Shown: one piece after another, positions 54,492 through 63,282 of the stretch
Layout of the letters: every line of letters starts with the position of its first letter
Position numbering within the stretch: position 1 is the stretch's first letter
DNA from: Rhodospirillales bacterium
Lineage (GTDB): Bacteria > Pseudomonadota > Alphaproteobacteria > Reyranellales > Reyranellaceae
NCBI GenBank assembly: GCA_016185145.1
Contig: JACPOB010000005.1
Coordinates: forward strand, 1-64,000
Reading direction: 5' to 3'
Length of the DNA: 64,000 nucleotides
The notes under the pieces: model-generated
Database searches by the model: none
What the model saw: the letters and a program-made list of their open reading frames with translations, nothing else
Told to the model about the DNA's origin: nothing
Made by a program: the position numbers and the translations under genes

Positions 54492-56275
54492 GCTGGCGAC
54501 GATGTGCGCAGGCGCACGAAGCGGATCGGGTCGCTGAAGCCTTTCAAGGCTACGCTTTCCTCATCGCAATGCAGCGCCGTCAAGAGCGGCTGCACGGCAG
54601 GATCGTCGGCGACGCTGCGGCTCAGCACGATGTCGCCGCCTGCGCTCTGGCCCTGCAGGCGAGCCGCCATGTTCACGGTCGAGCCGAAATAGTCGAGGCG
54701 GTCGTTCAGGGTCACGACGACGCTGGGTCCGGCGTGGATGCCGAGCTTCAACACGAGGTCATGGTCGACGATGCGGGCCTGCATCGCCAAGGCCGCCTTC
54801 ACCGCGTGCGCGGGATCGCCGAACGAGGCCATGACGGCGTCGCCGATCGTCTTGACCACGGCGCCGTCATGGTCGCGCACGATCGAGGCGAGCAGCGCGA
54901 AATGCTCGCGCACCATATTGAAGGCGACGGCGTCACCGACGCGCTCGTAGAGCGCCGTCGAGCCCTGGAGGTCGGTGAAGAGCAGCGCGACCTGGCTGAC
55001 GCCGGCCTCGTCGCCCGGCCGCAACGTCGCCTCGGCAAAAAGATCGCGGAAGGCCTGCAGCGAGATCACCTCGGGCGCAGTCAGCGCCTCGCGCGTCCAG
55101 GCACGGTCCTCGATCAGCGCCGCCAGCTCGAAGCTCGCGTCGTTCGCGAAGGCGATCGTGCCGGCCTCCCCGCTTCCCGGGCCGGGCGGCAGCGCCTCGA
55201 CACCCTTGTCGGTCACGCGCACGCCCGGGAAGGCGCCGCCGCGATGCTCGACATCGACGAAGGCACCGGGATGGAGCGTGCGCAGGCGATAGGAGCCGGC
55301 CGGCAGGTCGACCGTCACGCCGCGCTTCTCGCCCGGCGCCAGCAGGAGCTGGACGGCGACATGGGGCGTGGCCATCGGGCCCGACAGGCAGAAGCCGCCG
55401 ACGCCCAGCGGCCGTACCGACGGCGCAGGCGCGAAGGATAGCTCGACGTTCTTCTCGAAATCGCGATCGTAGTCGATGTTGCACGACGGGCAATGCGCAC
55501 CGCGCGGCAGCTCGGAGAGCGCCGACACCGTGAGCTTGGCGCCGCGGCAGTTGGTGCACAAGAGGTCCCACTTCATGGCGAGCAGGCCCGCGCGCGTGGC
55601 GGCAAGGCATGCTTCGATGGCGGCGCGCTGCGGCACCTTCAGATCGAGCGCCAGCTTCTTGGGTTTCAGATGGGCGAGATCTGTCGCCATGCCGCTCAGC
55701 ACGAAGTCGGCGAGCTTGGCGCCGAGCCCGTTGCCGTAGGGGCTGCGATCGACCTCGGCCGCCAGCGCCGCGGCCCGCTCGCGCGCGCCCTCGGGCAACT
55801 CGGGTGGTGCGATGTCGAACCACGTTGCGCGCTCGCCTTTGGCGAAGGCCACGGCTTCGAGGATGCGCTTCTCGACCACGCCGCCCGCCTGCCTGGCGAG
55901 CCGCGCACCGAACAGGCGGCCGGTCAATGTCAGCGGCTCGTACTCCAGCGCGTAGCTCACCTTGCTGCCGCCGCGGCCATCGGACTCGAGATCGAAGATC
56001 GGACCGAAGCGACGGAACGGCCCCTTGGTGAATTCTCGGGCCTGGCGGAAATGCCGGCCCTCGATCCACTCGTAGGGCTTCTCCTCCCATTCCAGCGCGA
56101 AGCCTGCAGCCTTGCCCTTGCCTCGGCGCAGCACAGTACCGTTGGGCTGCGGCGTCTCTTCGAGTACATAGGGTGGAAGCCCCATCGCCTCGTTGAAGCG
56201 GTTGGTGTCGGCCAGCACCGGCCACAGCTCGCTGGGCGGCAGGTCGAAAGTCCATGTCCAGGTCGCACGGGGCAT
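54488..56275 (-). CDS. class III adenylate cyclase with N-terminal SRPBCC and zinc-ribbon-like domains
   Basis: A 595-residue signalling protein. Residues about 1-150 resemble an SRPBCC lipid-binding domain (WTWTFDLPPSELWPVLADTNRFNEAMG). A middle DUF5939-like region has a Cys4 ribbon (LCTNCRG and HCPSCNIDY). The C-terminal cyclase (about 410-590) has both metal Asps (LLFTDLQGSTALYERVGD and KTIGDAVMASF), the adenine-selecting Lys in VVKTIGD and Asp in LDYFGST, and the transition-state Asn/Arg in STVNMAARLQ. It therefore should make cAMP. It has no membrane segment. The stop codon lies in the border of P5. Confidence 0.88.
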   Translation of the reverse strand: MPRATWTWTFDLPPSELWPVLADTNRFNEAMGLPPYVLEETPQPNGTVLRRGKGKAAGFALEWEEKPYEWIEGRHFRQAREFTKGPFRRFGPIFDLESDGRGGSKVSYALEYEPLTLTGRLFGARLARQAGGVVEKRILEAVAFAKGERATWFDIAPPELPEGARERAAALAAEVDRSPYGNGLGAKLADFVLSGMATDLAHLKPKKLALDLKVPQRAAIEACLAATRAGLLAMKWDLLCTNCRGAKLTVSALSELPRGAHCPSCNIDYDRDFEKNVELSFAPAPSVRPLGVGGFCLSGPMATPHVAVQLLLAPGEKRGVTVDLPAGSYRLRTLHPGAFVDVEHRGGAFPGVRVTDKGVEALPPGPGSGEAGTIAFANDASFELAALIEDRAWTREALTAPEVISLQAFRDLFAEATLRPGDEAGVSQVALLFTDLQGSTALYERVGDAVAFNMVREHFALLASIVRDHDGAVVKTIGDAVMASFGDPAHAVKAALAMQARIVDHDLVLKLGIHAGPSVVVTLNDRLDYFGSTVNMAARLQGQSAGGDIVLSRSVADDPAVQPLLTALHCDEESVALKGFSDPIRFVRLRTSSPA

Positions 56276-56366
56276 GAGGATGTTACTGTAGCACTCCTCC
56301 GGCGGATGCCTCGCGGAGGATCACAGGGTAGTGAAGCGTCAGGCTCGGCGCGAAAGGAGGGAATTG

Positions 56367-56819
56367 ATGATCAGGAAGGCGATCTCACTCGGTATTGCCA
56401 CCATCGCCTTTGTCTTCAGTGAATCCGCCATCGCTCAAGTCGTCGTCGACGGCGACACCATCGAGCTCAAGGGCACGACCTTCCGATTGCACGGCATCGA
56501 CGCGCCGGAGCTCGCACAGGTCTGCGCCGACGGCTGGCCCGCAGGCCGTGCGGCACGAGACTATCTCTCCGACCTGATCGGCACGAAGGAGGTCGCGTGC
56601 ACGACGCGGATGGGCGAGCTCGACCACGAGATCACGGCGATCTGCCGCGCCGATGGCATCGATCTCGGGGCCGCGATGGTCACCGGCGGCTACGCTCTCG
56701 CCTTCGTTCCGTATTCCGCGCGCTACATCACGCAGGAGGATGCCGCGACAGCGGCGCGGCGCGGCGTTCACGGTCACAAGTGCATCGCGCCCTGGCAGTG
56801 GCGAAGCGCCCGGGACTGA
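56367..56819 (+). CDS. exported thermonuclease (SNase)-like protein, active site incomplete
   Basis: A 150-residue protein. ATG 56367 follows a strong AAAGGAGG site; 12 upstream codons are not needed. The signal peptide ends near SAIAQ. The SNase core has VVVDGDTIELKGTTFRLHGIDAPEL with the catalytic Arg, Asp and Glu. The second half of the site, normally D-x-Y-G-R, reads MGELDHEITAICRADGIDLG, so the second Arg is missing. AMVTGGYALAF and RRGVHGHK are conserved. It may bind nucleic acid or ligand without cleavage. Confidence 0.85.
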   Translation: MIRKAISLGIATIAFVFSESAIAQVVVDGDTIELKGTTFRLHGIDAPELAQVCADGWPAGRAARDYLSDLIGTKEVACTTRMGELDHEITAICRADGIDLGAAMVTGGYALAFVPYSARYITQEDAATAARRGVHGHKCIAPWQWRSARD

Positions 56820-56995
56820 CGTCGACAGTTATCCTCCGGCATTTTCTCTCAGCCCTCACGCGATCACATTGCTGCCAAGTTCCTGGCCAAATCTCCGCTG
56901 CGAAAAATCGCCGATCGCAGATATCGCGGTTCTTCGGCGACATAAAAACCAAGACGACCGACGCCCCCGCCCTCTGACCCCTCAAGGAACACGAG

Positions 56996-58603
56996 ATGCT
57001 CGATGAAGGCCCCGTGCCGCGACGCATTGTGAACTCTTCATCTTCTCCTCGCCCCTCTTCCTCGAGATATCCGACTTCACCGCGGCCAGGCCGCCGGCCT
57101 GCGGGCGCGCGCGACACGTGGCGCACCGTCGGCGTGCTGCTGGGCGGGCTGGCGCTCGTGGCGGTGATGGTCTGGCTGGTGCCGCGCGAACCGTTGCCGC
57201 CATCTGCGTCTGCCGAGACCACTGGCGCATCGCCGCAGATCGCCGAAGCTCCAAGCGTGGACTCCGAATCAGCGACACCGATGCCCGAGCCGGCACAGCA
57301 GGAGGCATTGTCGCAGGAAGCAGCGCCGCCCGACGTCGACACCGCAGCCGGACCGGAAACGGCTCCGCCCTCCGGCGCATCGGACCTCGAGCCGGAGGCG
57401 GCGGCGCAGGACGCACCGCCGGCCGATGACACCGCCGTCGCGATGGCATCACAGCCACCCGCGACGGCGCCCGCTCCTTCCATGGTCGAGACCTCCGCAC
57501 GGCTGAAGAAGGGCGGCACGGTCGCGGGCGCGCTGCATGGGCTGGGCATCGCCACCAAGGACGTCGGCAACGCCATCGCGGCCCTCAAGGCGCGCGTACG
57601 CCTGAACCGTTTGCCGGTCGGCCAAGAAATCAACGTGACGCTGGGACCGACCGAGGACGAAGACGGCAAACCACTCCTGGTCGCTCTCAGGATCCGGCCC
57701 GAGCCCAGGCGCGAGGTCACGCTCGAGCGCGACGGCAATGGCGGTTTCAAAGCCGAGGAAGAGATCTTCGAGACCACGCCCAGGCTGCAGCGCGCCACGG
57801 GGACTGTCGACGGCTCGGTGATCGTGAGTGCCGAGGCGGCCGGCGTGCCGCGGCCGGCGCTGGTGGAGATGCTGCGCGCCTTCTCCTGGGACGTGAACTT
57901 CCAGCACGACATCAAGGTCGGCGACCGCTTCGACGTGCTGATCGAGCAGGCCTGGACCAGCGACGGGTGGCCGGTCGACGCCGGACGCGTGCTGTGGGCC
58001 GAACTGACCACCGGCGGCGGCGAGCAGAGCTTCAGCATCTACCGCTTCAAGCCGCACGATGGCGAGGAGTTCTTCTACAACAAGGAAGGCGAGAGCGTGG
58101 TCAAGGCGCTGCTGCGCACGCCGCTCAACATGAGCCGCATCTCATCGCGCTTCGGCATGCGCCATCATCCGGTGCTCAAGTTCACCCGCCTGCATGCCGG
58201 CATCGACTTCGCGGCGCCACCCGGCACGCCGATCCTCGCCGCCGGCGCCGGACGCGTCGTCGAGGCCGGCCCCAACGGCGGCTACGGGCGATGGATCAAG
58301 ATCAGCCACTCGGATGGCCTGGCGACCGGCTACGCCCACCTGTCGCGCATCGCGCCGGGCGTGCGGCGCAGCGCGCGCGTGAAGCAGGGCCAGGTGATCG
58401 GCTATGTCGGCACCAGCGGGCTCTCGACCGGCCCGCATCTGCATTTCGAGTTGCATCGCAACGGCCGACCGGTCGATCCGCTCAGCATGGCGCGCACGGC
58501 GCTGAGGTCCCGGCTCAGCGGCCAGGACCTCACGCGCTTCAAGGCGCGCGTCGCAGAAATCGACCGGGCGCGCGACAGCGCAGCCGCAGCGGCACAGCCG
58601 TAG
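56996..58603 (+). CDS. M23 (LytM) family metallopeptidase, cell-wall endopeptidase
   Basis: A 535-residue envelope protein. An N-terminal cytoplasmic segment (Ser/Pro/Arg-rich) precedes one membrane anchor (TVGVLLGGLALVAVMVWLV, about 43-61). Then comes a long Ala/Pro/Glu-rich linker to residue 165, a LysM/OapA-like region (RLKKGGTVAGALHGLGIATKDVGNAI), and the peptidase: LHAGIDFAAPPGTPI (first His and Asp ligands) and GPHLHFELHRNGRPVDP (HxH ligand). All zinc ligands are present, so it is likely an active peptidoglycan hydrolase. It starts with ATG 56996, 176 bases after the nuclease gene. Confidence 0.93.
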   Translation: MLDEGPVPRRIVNSSSSPRPSSSRYPTSPRPGRRPAGARDTWRTVGVLLGGLALVAVMVWLVPREPLPPSASAETTGASPQIAEAPSVDSESATPMPEPAQQEALSQEAAPPDVDTAAGPETAPPSGASDLEPEAAAQDAPPADDTAVAMASQPPATAPAPSMVETSARLKKGGTVAGALHGLGIATKDVGNAIAALKARVRLNRLPVGQEINVTLGPTEDEDGKPLLVALRIRPEPRREVTLERDGNGGFKAEEEIFETTPRLQRATGTVDGSVIVSAEAAGVPRPALVEMLRAFSWDVNFQHDIKVGDRFDVLIEQAWTSDGWPVDAGRVLWAELTTGGGEQSFSIYRFKPHDGEEFFYNKEGESVVKALLRTPLNMSRISSRFGMRHHPVLKFTRLHAGIDFAAPPGTPILAAGAGRVVEAGPNGGYGRWIKISHSDGLATGYAHLSRIAPGVRRSARVKQGQVIGYVGTSGLSTGPHLHFELHRNGRPVDPLSMARTALRSRLSGQDLTRFKARVAEIDRARDSAAAAAQP

Positions 58604-58615
58604 CGGCTTGCGCCC

Positions 58616-58721
58616 CTAGCGCCTGCTTTCTTTGAACGCTGATACAACACCAACCTCACCCTGCGGGCTTCCTCAGGATGAGGTCGTCTGTGGATCAGCG
58701 TTCAATCAAAGTGGGTACTAG
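58616..58721. repeat. element P4, copy 2, with a shortened P3 core
   Basis: Borders CTAGCGCC..GGGTACTAG; arms TTTGAACGCTGAT and ATCAGCGTTCAA pair. The inner P3 (58653-58684) has kept only its outer arms (ACCTCACCCTG..CCTCAGGATGAGGT), with about 75 bases lost from the middle. Confidence 0.88.
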
Positions 58722-59077
58722 CCGCGGATGTCCTTGGACGACGACCGATCGATCGCTTCGCTGCAGCTCTGGCCGCCGACGGGCTTGCGCAGCTTCCAGC
58801 ACATGGTGTCGCCGTCCTTCACGATCCCGGAATTGCAGTAGAAGACTTCCTGCTTCTTCTGCAGCCAGAGCCCGCCCGGCACGGCCGCCTTGATGTCGAA
58901 ATCCTTGGCCAGGAGATCGGTCGCCGACAGGTTGGGCTCAGCGACATGCTGGGAGGCGCAGGTCGCCTCCGCCTTGCCCCCAGGCGCCGCCGTTGCCTGC
59001 TGATCCGTTGCCTGCCCGGCAGCGGTGAACACGAGAACGAGCGCCGCAGCGCCGAACATAGCCGTCTTCATCATCAT
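58718..59077 (-). CDS. small exported cysteine-containing protein of unknown function
   Basis: About 119 residues from ATG 59077 (three ATGs in a row; also a GTG at 59080). The signal peptide MKTAMFGAAALVLVFTAAGQA is clear. The mature part has four Cys (ATCASQH, VFYCNSG, TMCWKLR, QSCSEAI), likely two disulfides in the periplasm, with the block KKQEVFYCNSGIVKDGDTMCWKL. No family recognised. Its last codons and TAG stop run into the border of element P4. The gap 59081-59292 upstream is AT-rich and may hold promoters for both directions. Confidence 0.72.
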   Translation of the reverse strand: MMMKTAMFGAAALVLVFTAAGQATDQQATAAPGGKAEATCASQHVAEPNLSATDLLAKDFDIKAAVPGGLWLQKKQEVFYCNSGIVKDGDTMCWKLRKPVGGQSCSEAIDRSSSKDIRG

Positions 59078-59292
59078 CACACCCTCGGATGGCGCCGCCC
59101 CAACGGAGCCACCTCTTTCCCAGGTGCTTAGGTATTATTTTCTCACCCAAAGAGCAATTTCTTATTCTGCGCCATAAATGTAATATTGTTGTTAAACTGC
59201 AATTACTGTGAATCGCGCCGTCAATTCGCAGATCGGCAATCCCCGGGACAATCCGAAGACGGGGCGCCTTGTTTTCGTGCCAGACTGCGCGC

Positions 59293-60951
59293 ATGCAGCA
59301 GCACCATGAAGCCATCGTCGTCGGCGCCGGCGTCGCCGGCATCTACCAGATCAAGCGCCTGCTCGACCTCGGCATCGATGCCACCGTGCTCGAGGCCGGC
59401 GGCGATCTCGGCGGCACCTGGTATTGGAATCGCTATCCGGGCGCGCGCTTCGATTCGGAGAGCTGGACGTACGGCTACTCCTTCTCGCGCGAGCTTTTGG
59501 ACGAATGGCATTGGAAGGAGCACTTCTCCGGCCAGCCTGAGAACCTGCGCTACCTCAACCACGTCGCCGACAGGTTCGGCCTGCGCAAGCACATGCAGTT
59601 CAACTGCCGCGTCGACAGTGCGCGCTACGACGAGGCGGAGAACCTCTGGCATGTGCGCACCGGCGATGGGCGCGAGCTCACCTGCCATTTCCTGATCCTG
59701 ACCTTGGGGCTGCTGTCGATCCCGACCCTGCCCAAGCTCGAGGGCATGGAGAGCTTCAAGGGCCGCTCGTTCCACACCTTCCACTGGCCGCAGCAGCCGG
59801 TCGACATGGCGGGCAAGCGCGTCGCCGTGGTCGGCACGGGCGCCACCGGCATCCAGGTGATCGGCGAGATCGCCGACAAGGTGGGCGAGCTCACCGTGTT
59901 CCAGCGCCGGCCGAACTGGAGCTGTCCGCTGAACAACGGGCCGATCTCCGAGGCCGAGATGGCCGACATTCGCCGCCGCTACGACGAGATCTTCGCCGCC
60001 TGCTCGCACTCGCCGGGCGGTTTCGTGCACGAGCCCGACCGGCGCGGCTTCTACGAGGTGAGCCGTGAGGAGCGGCGGGCGCTGTGGGACCAGCTCTACG
60101 ACGGACCGGGCTTCGGCATCTGGCTCGCCAACTTCCGCGAGATCTTCACCGACGAGAAAGCCAACGCCGAGTTCTCCGAATACATCGCCGACCGCATCCG
60201 CCGGCGCGTGAAGGATCCCAAGGTCGCCGAGAAGCTGATCCCGCGCGACCACGGCTTCGGCGTGCAGCGCGTTCCGATGGAAACCAACTACTTCGAGGCC
60301 TTCAACCGGCCCAACGTCCGCCTGGTCGACATCAGCGAGACGCCGCTGGTGCGCGTCACCGAGAAGGGCCTGCGCACGACCGAGGGCGACTACGAATTCG
60401 ACATCATCGTCTACGCCACGGGCTTCGACGCCATCACCGGCGCCTACGACAAGATCGACATCCAAGGCGCGGGCGGCGTGAAGCTCGCCGACAAGTGGCG
60501 CACCTCGATCTCGACCTTCCTCGGCATGTTGATTCACGGCTTCCCCAACATGCTGATGCCGTCCGGCCCGCAAAGCGGCTCGGCCTCGACCAACTATCCG
60601 CGCGGCATCGAGACCGGCGTGAACTGGTGCACCGACCTGCTCGAGTACATGCAGGCCAAGGGCTACACCAAGGTCGAGGCGACGGAGCAGGCCGAGCAGC
60701 GCTGGACCAAGCACGTCGTCGACATGTACGCCATGATGCTGATGCGCAAGGCCAAGTCGTGGTTCACCGGCTACAACTCCAATGTGCCGGGCCACGAGCA
60801 GGGCACCATCCGCTACCTCGTCTACAACGGCGGGACGCCGAAGTACGTGAACACGATCAACAAGGTAGCGGCCAGCGGCTACGAAGGCGTCGTGCTGAGC
60901 GCCGGTCACGGGCCGGCGCCGGCGGCCGGACAGCCGGCGGCCGTGGCCTGA
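59293..60951 (+). CDS. Baeyer-Villiger-type flavin monooxygenase
   Basis: A 552-residue FAD- and NADPH-dependent enzyme that inserts oxygen into ketones to give esters or lactones. First Rossmann motif VVGAGVAGIYQIKRL, second VVGTGATGIQVIG, and between them the BVMO fingerprint FKGRSFHTFHWP. The DLGGTWYWNRYPGARFDSES segment is the typical FAD-binding part of cyclohexanone- or phenylacetone-monooxygenase-like enzymes. ATG 59293 is the first good start. It leads a three-gene cluster with a Rid protein and a transporter. Confidence 0.94.
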   Translation: MQQHHEAIVVGAGVAGIYQIKRLLDLGIDATVLEAGGDLGGTWYWNRYPGARFDSESWTYGYSFSRELLDEWHWKEHFSGQPENLRYLNHVADRFGLRKHMQFNCRVDSARYDEAENLWHVRTGDGRELTCHFLILTLGLLSIPTLPKLEGMESFKGRSFHTFHWPQQPVDMAGKRVAVVGTGATGIQVIGEIADKVGELTVFQRRPNWSCPLNNGPISEAEMADIRRRYDEIFAACSHSPGGFVHEPDRRGFYEVSREERRALWDQLYDGPGFGIWLANFREIFTDEKANAEFSEYIADRIRRRVKDPKVAEKLIPRDHGFGVQRVPMETNYFEAFNRPNVRLVDISETPLVRVTEKGLRTTEGDYEFDIIVYATGFDAITGAYDKIDIQGAGGVKLADKWRTSISTFLGMLIHGFPNMLMPSGPQSGSASTNYPRGIETGVNWCTDLLEYMQAKGYTKVEATEQAEQRWTKHVVDMYAMMLMRKAKSWFTGYNSNVPGHEQGTIRYLVYNGGTPKYVNTINKVAASGYEGVVLSAGHGPAPAAGQPAAVA

Positions 60952-60965
60952 GAGGAGATTTGGAC

Positions 60966-61379
60966 ATGAGCGACATCGCCTATACGCCGATCCTGCCCGA
61001 GGGCTGGACGCGGCCGCGCGGCTTCTCGCATGCCGTCGTCGCCAAGGGCACCCGGAGCGTGCGCATCGCGGGCCAGATCGGCCGCGAGCCCAGCCAGTCG
61101 CACATCCCGCCGGGCACGGACGCCGGCACGCAGTGGCGCGTGGCGCTCTCGAACCTCGTGACCGTGCTGAAGGCGGCGGGCGGCGAGCCGCAGCACCTGG
61201 TGGCATTGCGCGCCTACGTGACGGACATCGCCGAGTTCAATGCCGCGGGCGCCGCCATCGGCGCGGCATGGGGCGCCACGCTCGGCAGGCACTTCCCGGC
61301 CATGACCCTGGTCCAGGTTTCGGCCCTGATCGATCCGCAGGCCAAGGTCGAGATCGAGGGCGAAGCGATCCTGCCCTGA
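60966..61379 (+). CDS. Rid family protein lacking the canonical arginine
   Basis: A 137-residue trimeric protein related to RidA enamine/imine deaminases. GFSHAVVAKGTRSVRIAGQIG and NLVTVLKAAGGEPQHLVALRAYVTDIAEF (in parts) are typical. The position of RidA Arg105 (PARxxVEV) is Met here (FPAMTLVQVSAL), so it cannot act as a standard RidA deaminase. It may handle another imine or keto intermediate in the monooxygenase pathway. ATG 60966 lies 14 bases after the monooxygenase stop, behind GAGGAG. Confidence 0.87.
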   Translation: MSDIAYTPILPEGWTRPRGFSHAVVAKGTRSVRIAGQIGREPSQSHIPPGTDAGTQWRVALSNLVTVLKAAGGEPQHLVALRAYVTDIAEFNAAGAAIGAAWGATLGRHFPAMTLVQVSALIDPQAKVEIEGEAILP

Positions 61380-61432
61380 GCCTGGGGGCGCCCTCGCGAA
61401 CGGCGGAGGACGACCGGCACGTCGGCCGGCTG

Positions 61433-62626
61433 ATGCTGTTCTTCGCCATCGTCTATCTCGTCGAGGGCATCGGCCAGGCGCGCGTCGGCATCATCTACCA
61501 GCCGCTGACGCACTATCTGAAGGACATCGGCTGGAGCGCGCTGCAGGTCGCCGCCTATTTCGCCGTCCTGAACTTCCCGTGGATCATCAAGCCGGCCTTC
61601 GGCCTGGTCTCCGATTTCGTCCCGCTGTTCGGCTACCGCCGCAAGAGCTACCTGATCATGGCCAGCCTGTGCGCGGTCGCGGCCTTTGCCGTGATCGCCC
61701 GCCAGGCCGAACCGGGCGCCATCGCCCTGCCGTTGCTCCTCACCTCCTACGCCATGGCCACGGCCAGCACGCTCTGCGGCGCCCTGCTGGCGGAGAACGG
61801 CCAGGCCTTCCGCCTCAGCAGCACCTTCGTCAGCCAGCAGTGGCTCTGGTTCTATATCGCGATCATGGCGAGCTCGTTCGCGGGCGGCGCGCTGGTCGAG
61901 ACCCTGCCAGCGCTCTCCGCCCTCCAGATGGCGGCCGCCATCGCCGCCGTCGCGCCGATTGCCGTGGTGCTGGCGTCGCTGTTCCTGCTCGATGAGCGCA
62001 AGGTGAGCGCGAACGCCGCCGAGATGCGGCGCACCTTCCAGAGCCTGGCGACGGCGACGAAGTCGGCCAGGCTCTACATCGTCGCGCTGTTCCTGTTTCT
62101 CTATTCCTTCGCGCCCGGCTTCGGCACGCCGCTCTACTACTTCATGACCGACGAGCTGAAGTTCTCGCAGAGCTACATCGGCATCCTGGGCGCGATCGCC
62201 TCGGCCGGCTGGATCGCCGGCGCCCTGCTGCATCGCTATCTGCTGCGCGGCATGAGCTCGAAGACGCTGCTCAACCTCAGCATCGTGCTGGGCACGCTGT
62301 CGGCCGCCTCGTTCCTGCTGCTGGCCGATCCGATCACGGCCGCGATCGTGAACTTCGCCAACGGCGTCGCCCTGATGATCGCCACCATCGCCTCGCTCAC
62401 GCTCGCCGCCGACTATGCTCCCAGGCGCGCGGAGGGCTTCGCCTTCGCCGGGCTGATGTCGATCATGAACCTCGCGGAGCTCGCCTCCAGCACCGTGGGC
62501 GCTTGGCTCTACGACGACGTGTTCGGCGGACGGCTCGGACCGCTGATCGTCGTCTCCGCCGCCTCGACGGCGGTCACGCTGGCGCTCGTTCCGATGTTGC
62601 GACTCGACGGCGGCGTCAGTCGCTAG
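61433..62626 (+). CDS. MFS transporter, BT1/folate-biopterin-like family
   Basis: About 397 residues with twelve helices. YQPLTHYLKDIGWSALQV, PWIIKPAFGLVSDFVPLFGYRRKSYLI (in parts) is the signature of the BT1/FBT family. ATG 61433 is the first standard start; the frame is open upstream to the Rid stop at 61379, and a GGCGGAGGA site 20 bases before suggests translation might begin a little earlier at a non-ATG codon. As part of the monooxygenase cluster it may carry the pathway's substrate. The ligand is unknown. Confidence 0.85.
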   Translation: MLFFAIVYLVEGIGQARVGIIYQPLTHYLKDIGWSALQVAAYFAVLNFPWIIKPAFGLVSDFVPLFGYRRKSYLIMASLCAVAAFAVIARQAEPGAIALPLLLTSYAMATASTLCGALLAENGQAFRLSSTFVSQQWLWFYIAIMASSFAGGALVETLPALSALQMAAAIAAVAPIAVVLASLFLLDERKVSANAAEMRRTFQSLATATKSARLYIVALFLFLYSFAPGFGTPLYYFMTDELKFSQSYIGILGAIASAGWIAGALLHRYLLRGMSSKTLLNLSIVLGTLSAASFLLLADPITAAIVNFANGVALMIATIASLTLAADYAPRRAEGFAFAGLMSIMNLAELASSTVGAWLYDDVFGGRLGPLIVVSAASTAVTLALVPMLRLDGGVSR

Positions 62627-62675
62627 AGATCGCTCCGGCACATCGTTCCTCTCGCAGCGTTGCTGGGGAGCAGGC

Positions 62676-63209
62676 TCAAGGCTTGGACAGCTCCAGGTAC
62701 TGAGTGCCCAGCCTGAGCTGAAGCGTGCCGCCGATGGCGCGGCCCCGGATCGCGATCTCCGTCCTGAGGCAGGTCGAGCCGAACATCAGCGCCAGGCCGC
62801 TGACGCTTCCCGTCGATGAGACCTTGACCTTGATCGGTGTCGCGCCGCACTCCCGCTGGATCAGCGTGCCCGAGCCGATGCCGTTGGTCACCTGGAGCCT
62901 GAAGGTGACGACGCGTCCATCCGCCCGCGTCGTGACCATGCCGACATAGACCCCGTCATGGGTATCGATCGGTTCGGCGTTGTCGCCATTCTGCGGCTCG
63001 TCGTCGGTCTCGTCCGTCTGCTGCTGCCAGACCCCGATGGCCGCGTCGGCGCGCTTCTCGAGGTGCCCGCGGTCGAGAAACTTGACGGCCGGCGCACGCC
63101 ATGCGGCAAGCGCCGACGATGGCCATGGCGTCGAAGCGAGATAAGCGGCCCCCAGCAGGAACGTAAGCCAGGTGACGATCGCGCCAATGCGTCTTGGGTC
63201 TCGGACCAT
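62676..63209 (-). CDS. exported or anchored protein of unknown function
   Basis: A 177-residue protein with an N-terminal membrane segment (IGAIVTWLTFLLGAAYLAS), an acidic linker (DETDDEPQNGDNAEPID), and a beta-rich domain (DGVYVGMVTTRADGRVVTFRLQVTNG..GSGTLIQRECGATPIKVKV..YLELSKP). Two Cys (RECG and STCL) may pair. No family recognised; the fold looks like the small periplasmic domains next to penicillin-binding or Tim44-like proteins. It is convergent with the BT1-like gene. Confidence 0.72.
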   Translation of the reverse strand: MVRDPRRIGAIVTWLTFLLGAAYLASTPWPSSALAAWRAPAVKFLDRGHLEKRADAAIGVWQQQTDETDDEPQNGDNAEPIDTHDGVYVGMVTTRADGRVVTFRLQVTNGIGSGTLIQRECGATPIKVKVSSTGSVSGLALMFGSTCLRTEIAIRGRAIGGTLQLRLGTQYLELSKP

Positions 63210-63282
63210 GGAGCACCTCCTGGTCTGGCGAGACCTGCATTCTGCGGTGCTTTCGATCCGACCTATGTGTCATTCCGCACAC

